This document shows positions 5,962 to 11,863 of a stretch of 11,863 nucleotides of DNA, piece by piece. The notes under the pieces were generated by a model, which saw nothing but the letters and a program-made list of their open reading frames with translations, was not told the origin of the DNA and ran no database searches. Made by a program: the position numbers and the translations under genes. Origin of the DNA: an uncultured Barnesiella sp. (GTDB lineage: Bacteria > Bacteroidota > Bacteroidia > Bacteroidales > Barnesiellaceae_A); NCBI GenBank assembly GCA_904502265.1, contig CAJGDT010000033.1:1-11863 (forward strand). The letters are read 5' to 3'. How positions within the stretch are numbered: the first letter of the stretch is position 1; each line of letters starts with the position of its first letter.

Positions 5962-7836
5962 TTAGCGTCCCATAAGCACCAACAGGATATTTATATCGCT
6001 CGGCGAAATACCGGGTATACGAGCAGCCTGGGCTATGGTTTCGGGGTTGATACGAGCCAACTTTTGGCGAGCCTCAGTCGAAATCTGCTGTATGCTCATG
6101 TAGTCAAACTTGTCTTTGATGCGTATATTTTCAAGACGTGTTATTTTATCGGCTATCATCTGTTCGCGGTCGATATAGCCGCTATACTTAATCTTTATCT
6201 CGGCAGCCTCAACAATCTCTTCGCGACGCGAGGGTATAGCATCTATCTTGCGTTGCAGGGCTTGCACCATAGGGGCAAGGGTGTTGATGTCGAGCTGAGG
6301 TCGAACAATCAGGTCATAGAGTTTTACACCTTGTCGCAAGGGCTGATGACCAGCCTGCTCCAACTTGTCGTTGATAAGCGCCGCCTTGATTGAGTAGTTT
6401 TGTGCAAACTCGACCAAATCTTCCACGGCAGCCTTCTTGGTGCGTAGTAATTCATATCGCTCTGCTGTAGCAAGACCGAGTCTGTACGACTTTTCGGTAA
6501 GACGCATATCGGCATCGTCTTGTCGCAACAGAATACGGTACTCGGCACGCGATGTAAACATGCGATAGGGTTCGTCTACACCTTTTGTCACCAAATCATC
6601 AATGAGAACACCTATATAAGCCTCGTTGCGACCCAACACAAAGGGTTCGCCACCATGGCACGATATATGAGCATTGATACCGGCTATCAAGCCTTGACCT
6701 GCAGCCTCCTCATAGCCGGTAGTACCATTGATTTGACCGGCAAAATAGAGTCGCTTGACAAGCTTGGTTTCGAGTGTATGCAGCAATTGAGTGGGATCGA
6801 AGTAATCGTATTCTATGGCATATCCGGGTCGATAAATACGCACATCACGGAAAGCCGGTATCTCCTTCAAGGCTGCCAACTGAATATCGATAGGCAAGGA
6901 CGAAGAAAAACCATTGAGGTAATACTCTTGCGTGGTTTCGCCTTCCGGCTCTAAGAATAGTTGATGCTCGGTTTTATCGGGGAATGTGACAATTTTTGTC
7001 TCGATACTTGGACAATATCTCGGGCCTATACTCTGTATCTGACCATTGTACAAGGGCGATTCGGGTAGTCCTTTATGGAGTATTTCGTGTACACACTCAT
7101 TGGTGTAGACAGTCCAACAACTGCGTTGTTGCAAGGGGCGAGGGGTAAAGTCGAGATAAGAGAATTTATGGAAATCATTCTCACCTTTTTGTTCGATGGT
7201 TTCGTCAAAATGCACACTGCGACCATCGATACGTACAGGCGTACCGGTCTTCATTCGACCTACGGTAAATCCCAGTTGCGCCAACTGCTCCGATATGCCA
7301 TAAGATGCCGGCTCGGCAACGCGTCCTCCGGGCAATTGGGTGCGACCTATGTGCATCAATCCATTCAGGAAAGTACCATTGGTGAGCACCACAGCGCGAG
7401 CCTTGAAGGTCACCTCCATGCCGGTAACAACACCTTTGACCTCATTATCTTCTATAACAAGCTGTTTAACAAAGTCTTGCCATATATCCAAGTTATCGGT
7501 ATTTTCAATAATCGAGCGCCATTGTTCAATAAAACGAGCGCGATCGCTCTGCGAACGTGGGCTCCACATGGCGGGACCTTTCGAACGATTGAGCATTCTG
7601 AACTGTATGGCTGTCATATCGGTTACAATACCCATTTGACCGCCAAGAGCATCTATCTCTCTAACTATCTGACCTTTAGCTATACCACCAACAGCAGGAT
7701 TGCAACTCATCTGTGCAATCTTGTTCATATCGTGGGTTATAAGGAGCGTCTTCGAGCCTAAATTGGCCGCTGCACAAGCAGCCTCGCATCCGGCATGACC
7801 GGCTCCAACAACTATAACGTCATATTCAAAATTCAT
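5962..7836 (-). CDS. mnmG: tRNA uridine-5-carboxymethylaminomethyl modification enzyme MnmG (GidA)
   Basis: The FAD-dependent partner of the GTPase MnmE. Together they install the carboxymethylaminomethyl (or aminomethyl) group at C5 of the wobble uridine 34 in certain tRNAs, using methylene-tetrahydrofolate. The protein has 624 residues, the normal size. The N-terminal Rossmann motif VVGAGHAGCEAA (9-20) binds FAD. GGIAKGQIVREIDALGGQMG (50-69) is the first GidA signature, and AGQINGTTGYEEAAGQG (366-382) followed by LIAGINA is the second. The two cysteines reported as important in E. coli, in SCNPAVGG and RYCPSIE, are present at 45 and 275. The C-terminal helical MnmE/tRNA-binding region is intact. 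The gene lies 74 bases after ybeY and is followed by parS and apt. In many Firmicutes mnmG is also close to the origin and to par genes, consistent with an origin-proximal location. Confidence 0.98.
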   Translation of the reverse strand: MNFEYDVIVVGAGHAGCEAACAAANLGSKTLLITHDMNKIAQMSCNPAVGGIAKGQIVREIDALGGQMGIVTDMTAIQFRMLNRSKGPAMWSPRSQSDRARFIEQWRSIIENTDNLDIWQDFVKQLVIEDNEVKGVVTGMEVTFKARAVVLTNGTFLNGLMHIGRTQLPGGRVAEPASYGISEQLAQLGFTVGRMKTGTPVRIDGRSVHFDETIEQKGENDFHKFSYLDFTPRPLQQRSCWTVYTNECVHEILHKGLPESPLYNGQIQSIGPRYCPSIETKIVTFPDKTEHQLFLEPEGETTQEYYLNGFSSSLPIDIQLAALKEIPAFRDVRIYRPGYAIEYDYFDPTQLLHTLETKLVKRLYFAGQINGTTGYEEAAGQGLIAGINAHISCHGGEPFVLGRNEAYIGVLIDDLVTKGVDEPYRMFTSRAEYRILLRQDDADMRLTEKSYRLGLATAERYELLRTKKAAVEDLVEFAQNYSIKAALINDKLEQAGHQPLRQGVKLYDLIVRPQLDINTLAPMVQALQRKIDAIPSRREEIVEAAEIKIKYSGYIDREQMIADKITRLENIRIKDKFDYMSIQQISTEARQKLARINPETIAQAARIPGISPSDINILLVLMGR

Positions 7837-7910
7837 CGCTCTAAGGTGTTTCTTTCTTAAATGTTTGTTCTTTCATCAATATAAGTAGGCCGACTGCCAC
7901 ACTTGCAACA

Positions 7911-8330
7911 TTACGCTTTACGCATAGCAAGTGCCTCATTCTCACAACGTTCCATTATCTCACGCTCACCTTCACCCTTGTCGTTGATGCCACACAAGTG
8001 CAATATGCCGTGGATAATAACACGGTACAACTCCCTTTCGTAGGACTCTCCTACCAATTGTGAGTTGGTCTTTACCGTATCGAGACTTATAAACAAATCG
8101 CCCGATATGGTATTGCCTGTACAATAATCGAATGTAATAATGTCGGTATAATAATCATGCTGCAAAAAGGCACGATTGACCTCCAGTATACGCTCATCAT
8201 CGCAAAATATATAGGCTATATCGCCACAACGCTTGCCATAATGAGCGGCTACTCGCTTTACCCAATCTATTACATCACAACGATTTATATCGGGCATACT
8301 GACATTCTCGGCTGAAAAACTTATAGGCAT
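7911..8330 (-). CDS. ybeY: Endoribonuclease YbeY (rRNA maturation factor)
   Basis: A metal-dependent single-strand endoribonuclease involved in 16S rRNA 3'-end maturation and 70S quality control. It has 139 residues. The family core HGILHLCGINDKGEGE (107-122) is clear, preceded by the conserved segment DIITFDYC (63-70) and GDLFISLD (77-84). The metal site is normally three histidines spaced H-x3-H-x5-H. Here His107 and His111 are kept, but the third position (117) is Asp. I believe this substitution is common in Bacteroidota YbeY, so the enzyme is probably active with an Asp ligand, though this is not shown here. The stop is 74 bases before mnmG and the start is 55 bases after the spmAB-like gene. 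A -7 element match (8356-8363) sits just upstream, so it may begin its own transcription unit. Confidence 0.95.
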   Translation of the reverse strand: MPISFSAENVSMPDINRCDVIDWVKRVAAHYGKRCGDIAYIFCDDERILEVNRAFLQHDYYTDIITFDYCTGNTISGDLFISLDTVKTNSQLVGESYERELYRVIIHGILHLCGINDKGEGEREIMERCENEALAMRKA

Positions 8331-8355
8331 AATCCAATCGTTTGTTTTACTTGTG

Positions 8356-8363
8356 CAAAGGTA
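8356..8363 (-). promoter_or_regulatory. Putative -7 promoter element of ybeY
   Basis: Minus-strand TACCTTTG fits the TAnnTTTG consensus perfectly and lies 25 bases before the ybeY ATG. No clear TTG is found 19-21 bases upstream, where the sequence enters the end of the spmAB-like gene. If real, this promoter would start the ybeY-mnmG-apt-uvrC transcript. Confidence 0.45.
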
Positions 8364-8385
8364 AAATTTATCTCATAAAAAGTCT

Positions 8386-9615
8386 CTATCCGAAGAAGAA
8401 ATATGCCACCAAAATGCCCGAAATAGCTCCTACTATATCGGCCAGGAGAGCATATCCTACGGCATATCGAGTCTTCTTAATACCTACACTGCCAAAGTAC
8501 ACAGCCAATATATAGAAAGTGGTGTCGGTAGAACCTTGCACAGTAGCCGCCACACGCGCCACAAACGAATCAACGCCATAGGTTGCCATGCAATCAACCA
8601 TCATACCGCGCGAACCACTACCACTCAAAGGCTTCATCAGCGCCGTGGGCAAGGCCTCGACAAAAGAGGTATCCAAGCCACATGCAGCCACGCACCAGCG
8701 CACTGCATCTACCACATAATCCATCGCTCCTGATGCTCGAAAAATGCCGATTCCAACGAGAATTGCGACCAAATAAGGTATTATCATTACAGCTGTCTTA
8801 AAGCCCTCTTTAGCGCCCTCTATGAAGCTCTCATACACGTTTATTCGCTTCACCAAACCTGTACCTATAAAGGCTACAATAATGGTAAAAAGCAACGCAT
8901 TGGCAGCAAAGGTCGAGTAGAGCTGCATCTTATCTTGTGGCAGTTGCGAAAAGAAATACATAATAGCACCTATTACCGCCACAAGCCCTACAGCCCACGA
9001 CACCAGTACACGATCTATCTTGATACGTTGCTTGATACACAGCGCTGTAAGCCCCACAAGGGTGGCTATGAACGTAGCTATAAGTATGGGAATGAACACA
9101 TCGGATGGATTGGCAGCACCCATTTGTGCGCGATAGGTCATCACACCGATAGGCACCAAGGTAAGCCCCGAAGCGTTGAGTATCAAAAACATAATCATCG
9201 CATCGGTGGCGGTATCCTTCTGTGTGTTGAGTTCTTGCATCTCGCGCATAGCCTTCAGCCCTAAAGGTGTCGCGGCATTATCAAGCCCCAGCATATTGGC
9301 CGATATATTCATAAACATCGAGCCCAACGCAGGATGCCCTTTGGGAATACCGGGAAATAGTCGCGAGAACAGAGGACTCATCGCTCGCGAGAAAACCGAT
9401 ATAAGTCCGGCATTCTCACCCACCTTCATCAACCCAAGCCACAGCGTGAGCACACCGGTAAGTCCGAGTGAAATATCGAAGGCACTCTTGGCCGATGAAA
9501 ACGATGCATTCATAATGTCGGACCATATTGTTAAGTTACCGGCAAAGATGGTCTGACACAAAGCCACAACAAAGGCTATGATGAAAAAGGCAATCCAAAT
9601 ATAATTAAGTACCAT
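8386..9615 (-). CDS. Fused SpmA-SpmB nucleoside-recognition (Gate) membrane protein
   Basis: A 409-residue polytopic inner-membrane protein made of two spore-maturation-protein-like halves. The SpmA-like half (about 1-200) has GLTGVLTLWLGLMKVGENAG (51-70), RLFPGIPKGHPALG (85-98) and ANMLGLDNAATPLGLKAM (106-123). The SpmB-like half (about 205-409) has GFKTAVMIIPYLVAILVGIG (271-290), ALMKPLSGSGSRG (325-337) and QGSTDTTFYILAVYFGSVG (360-378). Both belong to the nucleoside-recognition/Gate domain superfamily. In Bacillus SpmA and SpmB are separate proteins needed for spore-core dehydration; Bacteroidota do not sporulate, so the role here is another, possibly export of a small solute. The substrate is unknown. 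The ATG start is adjacent to a 300-base AT-rich region shared with the divergent alkD-type gene. Ybey follows 55 bases downstream. Confidence 0.92.
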   Translation of the reverse strand: MVLNYIWIAFFIIAFVVALCQTIFAGNLTIWSDIMNASFSSAKSAFDISLGLTGVLTLWLGLMKVGENAGLISVFSRAMSPLFSRLFPGIPKGHPALGSMFMNISANMLGLDNAATPLGLKAMREMQELNTQKDTATDAMIMFLILNASGLTLVPIGVMTYRAQMGAANPSDVFIPILIATFIATLVGLTALCIKQRIKIDRVLVSWAVGLVAVIGAIMYFFSQLPQDKMQLYSTFAANALLFTIIVAFIGTGLVKRINVYESFIEGAKEGFKTAVMIIPYLVAILVGIGIFRASGAMDYVVDAVRWCVAACGLDTSFVEALPTALMKPLSGSGSRGMMVDCMATYGVDSFVARVAATVQGSTDTTFYILAVYFGSVGIKKTRYAVGYALLADIVGAISGILVAYFFFG

Positions 9616-9658
9616 GACGCAATTTTCTTGGTTGGTAGATAAATTTTCGTTTCAAGAC

Positions 9659-9666
9659 CAAAATTA
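9659..9666 (-). promoter_or_regulatory. Possible -7 element for the spmAB-like gene
   Basis: Minus-strand TAATTTTG fits TAnnTTTG and lies 43 bases before the ATG at 9615. The nearest upstream TTG is 24 bases away (9691-9693), longer than the usual 19-21, and the tract is AT-rich, so a chance match is possible. Confidence 0.3.
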
Positions 9667-9788
9667 AAAATTTTATCGCTATTGACGTTGCAATTGATGA
9701 TAAAAGCCTCGGATTGATAAAATTTTAAGATTTGTAAACACTTTCAATTTTTTAGCTGTTTTTTCTCAAAACAACAAAACAAGACTTA

Positions 9789-9796
9789 TATCTTTG
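9789..9796 (+). promoter_or_regulatory. Putative -7 promoter element of the alkD-type gene
   Basis: Plus-strand TATCTTTG is a perfect match to the Bacteroidota -7 consensus and is identical to the element in the promoter at 3387-3394. No TTG lies 19-21 bases upstream. Transcription from here would give a leader of about 135 bases before the likely ATG. Confidence 0.45.
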
Positions 9797-9937
9797 ACAA
9801 ACAACCACTTAACACACATTTAACTTTCGCGAGAATTCGATATATTTTTCTCTGCGAACATCTACCCGCAAAAATTCGATACAAAAAGCTGTTTTCCTCA
9901 CCTTTTTCGACTACCTTAGCCGTTGTTGAAAAAAGAG

Positions 9938-10648
9938 ATGCGAATGAGTACCGAAAAATTGAAAGCCGAACTGATAGCCGCCGGTAGCGAGACGAAGGCT
10001 CGCGAATTGTCGCGCTTCTTCAAGACCGGCCAAGGTGAGTATGGCGAGGGTGACAAATTTATAGGAGTAACCGTTCCTGTCAACCGTGCCATCACCCGAC
10101 GTTACCTTCACCTTCGCGCACCACAACTCGTCGATCTACTTCGTAGCGAAATTCACGAGGTAAGGTTGTCGGCTCTTATATGCATGGTCGAGCAATACAA
10201 GTCGCGACACACCTCCGACTCGCAACGACAAGAAATTGTCAACACCTACATCGCCAACACGCGCTACATCAACAATTGGGATTTGGTAGACCTCTCGGTG
10301 TACAACATCATAGGCGCTCACCTCCTTCATCACGACCGCGAGTTGCTTTACCGCTGGGCCGATAGCGAGTTGATGTGGGAGCAACGAATGGCCATTGTGG
10401 CTACCATGTGGTTTATACGTCATGGAGAGTACGACGATACCATAAGACTTGCCGAACAGCTATGTCACCACCCACACGACTTGATGCAAAAGGCCGTTGG
10501 CTGGCTCTTGCGCGAAGTGGGCAAGCGCGACATGACACGTCTCACCGACTTTCTCGACAAGCACTACACCACCCTACCCCGCACGCTCTTGCGTTACGCG
10601 ATAGAGAAGTTTCCGCCCGAGCTACGCAAGCACTATATGGCGCGTTAG
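9938..10648 (+). CDS. DNA alkylation repair protein, AlkD-type glycosylase
   Basis: A DNA glycosylase of the AlkD family, built of HEAT-like helical repeats, that removes cationic alkylated bases such as 3-methyladenine and 7-methylguanine without flipping them out. From the ATG at 9938 the protein has 236 residues, the family's usual size. The active-site residues known from Bacillus cereus AlkD (Trp109, Asp113, Arg148, Trp187) have clear counterparts: Trp114 and Asp118 in NNWDLVDLS, Arg150 in MWEQRMAIV, and Trp189 in KAVGWLLREVGKRD. The N-terminal FFKTGQGEYGEGDKFIGV and the C-terminal LPRTLLRYAIEKF are also typical. The frame is open back to a TTG at 9923, but ATG at 9938 or at 9944 (MSTEKL) is more likely; A-rich AAAAAAGAG precedes both. 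It is the only plus-strand gene and ends 3 bases from the convergent transporter gene. Confidence 0.94.
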   Translation: MRMSTEKLKAELIAAGSETKARELSRFFKTGQGEYGEGDKFIGVTVPVNRAITRRYLHLRAPQLVDLLRSEIHEVRLSALICMVEQYKSRHTSDSQRQEIVNTYIANTRYINNWDLVDLSVYNIIGAHLLHHDRELLYRWADSELMWEQRMAIVATMWFIRHGEYDDTIRLAEQLCHHPHDLMQKAVGWLLREVGKRDMTRLTDFLDKHYTTLPRTLLRYAIEKFPPELRKHYMAR

Positions 10649-10651
10649 GCG

Positions 10652-11863
10652 TTAAAATCCGGGCAAGGTAATATAAAGGGTAGGCAAGAGCAACAAGAAG
10701 CCCACAACAAGCATTAGAAGGATAAATTTCCATATCCATTTCACCCATTGCTCATAAGGTATCTTGGCAACCGACAGCACAGCCATCAACACACCCGAGC
10801 AGGGGGTAATCATGTTGGTAAAGCCATCGCCAAACTGGAAGGCCAATACGGTCGATTGTCGGGCTATACCTATCATGTCGGAGAAGGGTGCCATAATGGG
10901 CATCGTAACGGCAGCCTTAGCCGATGCCGAGGGGATAAAGAGATTGATAAAGGTTTGTATGCCATACATCATGGCCAAGGCGGCCTCGCGACCACTGTTT
11001 TCGAGCGACGAAGCCATAGCCGACAACATGGGGTCTATCACCTCGCCATTCTCCAATATCACGATAATACCCGCCGCAAAACCGATTATAAGTGCCGCTG
11101 AGAAGATATCCTTTGCACCGGCAATAAACTCCTTGGCAATATCATCGGCTGAGTATCCGGCCGAGAATCCTGCAGCTATACCCAACGCCATGAAGAGCGC
11201 ACATATCTCAGGCAAGTACCAGCCATAACCCATGGCTCCCACCACCAAAAAGAGAATGGTGGACAACAGCATATTGAGGATATACATCTTGTCCGACACA
11301 CGCAACGATAGGATAGATACTACGACAAACAGAGCTGTCAACACCCACATCAAGTAGGGGGCTGCATACTCACTCTGACCCACCTTTATCACACAGTTGG
11401 CAGCATAGAATATCGAGAATAGCACCAACACCACAACCACAATGGCAAAGCATATCCACGCACGCTTGCCACCGCCACGTATGGCAGTTATCTCCTCGTG
11501 CTCACCCACGGCAACTACACTTGAGGGGTCACGTTTCACCTTATTGGCATACCATAGTACAAAGGCTATAGTAAGGGTCATGAGCACCACCCAGCACACC
11601 GTGCGATACTCTATACCCGAGAAAAGTGGCAGTCCCGACATATCTTGTGCAATACCTATCGTAAAGGGGTTGAGCATAGCACCGGCAAAGCCTACATGCG
11701 CTGCCACATACACCATACACACGCCCACAAAGTCGTCATATCCCAGCGAACGCGCCAAAGGTATTACCACCGCCACAAAGGCAATCGTCTCCTCACTCAT
11801 GCCAAATACAGCACCAAACAAGCCAAAGAGCAACATGATAAGTACTATCACGATATTGCCCAC
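10652..11863 (-). CDS. YfcC/DcuC-type membrane transporter (N-terminus beyond window)
   Basis: A polytopic inner-membrane carrier of the YfcC family (C4-dicarboxylate anaerobic carrier-like, Pfam PF03606 as I recall it). The visible 403 residues comprise about ten hydrophobic segments. The frame is open at the window edge and family members are usually near 480-500 residues, so roughly 80-100 N-terminal residues are missing. Typical segments are FGLFGAVFGMSEETIAF close to the cut, LNPFTIGIAQDMSGLPLFSG, the repeat-like FINLFIPSASAKAAVTMPIM, and QFGDGFTNMITPCSGVLM with the following KIPYEQW. E. coli YfcC and relatives are annotated as basic amino acid or peptide-related antiporters, but the substrate cannot be read from sequence here. 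The stop is 3 bases from the convergent alkD-type stop, with no terminator hairpin between them. Confidence 0.9.
   Translation of the reverse strand: MGNIVIVLIMLLFGLFGAVFGMSEETIAFVAVVIPLARSLGYDDFVGVCMVYVAAHVGFAGAMLNPFTIGIAQDMSGLPLFSGIEYRTVCWVVLMTLTIAFVLWYANKVKRDPSSVVAVGEHEEITAIRGGGKRAWICFAIVVVVLVLFSIFYAANCVIKVGQSEYAAPYLMWVLTALFVVVSILSLRVSDKMYILNMLLSTILFLVVGAMGYGWYLPEICALFMALGIAAGFSAGYSADDIAKEFIAGAKDIFSAALIIGFAAGIIVILENGEVIDPMLSAMASSLENSGREAALAMMYGIQTFINLFIPSASAKAAVTMPIMAPFSDMIGIARQSTVLAFQFGDGFTNMITPCSGVLMAVLSVAKIPYEQWVKWIWKFILLMLVVGFLLLLPTLYITLPGF

Larger units (their letters stand above)
9616..9937. other. AT-rich divergent intergenic region with candidate promoters
   Basis: About 320 bases between the divergently transcribed spmAB-like and alkD-type genes, visibly richer in A and T than the flanking genes. 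It holds a plus-strand -7 match (9789-9796) and a weaker minus-strand match (TAATTTTG, 9659-9666). It also has two pairs of 9-base direct repeats: AATTCGATA at 9834 and 9873, and AGCTGTTTT at 9754 and 9887. No convincing open reading frame, tRNA or terminator hairpin was seen in it. Confidence 0.6.

Noticed and set aside
7075..7761. Plus-strand open frame of 228 codons antisense to mnmG
   Set aside because: It lies entirely within a well-conserved mnmG and shows no domain or plausible start context; it is a shadow frame.
9923..9937. TTG start extending the alkD-type protein by five residues
   Set aside because: Two ATG codons follow at once (9938 and 9944) with A-rich sequence before them, and the extra residues look non-conserved.
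1..11863. CRISPR array, tRNA, rRNA, transposase or phage genes
   Set aside because: No regularly spaced repeats, cloverleaf-like sequence, IS ends or phage-type proteins were seen on either strand.

Overview
The window comes from the chromosome of a member of the Bacteroidota, most likely order Bacteroidales. The evidence is the protein set (a TonB receptor with an N-terminal carboxypeptidase-regulatory-like domain, a Bacteroidales-type YbeY, an SpmA-SpmB fusion) and several Bacteroidota-type promoter elements (-7 TAnnTTTG, in one case with a -33 TTG 20 bases upstream). GC content looks moderate by eye. Genus cannot be fixed from what is visible.

Layout, left to right. Almost everything is on the minus strand, so the operon reads from high to low coordinates. 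At 10652-11863 is the 3' part of a YfcC/DcuC-type membrane transporter whose start lies beyond the window. At 9938-10648 is the only plus-strand gene, an AlkD-type DNA alkylation repair glycosylase, converging on the transporter with a 3-base gap. After a 300-base AT-rich divergent promoter region comes a fused SpmA/SpmB nucleoside-recognition membrane protein (8386-9615). Then comes a housekeeping cluster: ybeY (7911-8330), mnmG (5962-7836), apt (5352-5879) and uvrC (3530-5344). These cover rRNA maturation, tRNA wobble-uridine modification, adenine salvage and nucleotide excision repair. The cluster probably continues with dtd (8-460) and a further gene starting at the window edge.

Two things stand out. 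First, a perfect 16-base ParB-binding centromere site (parS, TGTTTCACGTGAAACA) abuts the mnmG stop codon, between mnmG and apt. This suggests that the window is origin-proximal and that the ParABS segregation complex loads inside a housekeeping operon. Second, between uvrC and dtd, which I recall as adjacent in many Bacteroidales, sits a self-contained two-gene unit with its own promoter and terminator. It encodes a small Cys/His-rich membrane-anchored protein with a CPFCH motif (3014-3340) and a TonB-dependent outer-membrane receptor with a CQNC motif in its plug (550-2871). A 9-bp dyad lies just before the receptor start. I read this as a candidate metal-acquisition module; its substrate is not known from the sequence.

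No tRNA, rRNA, CRISPR array, transposase or insertion-sequence end was seen.
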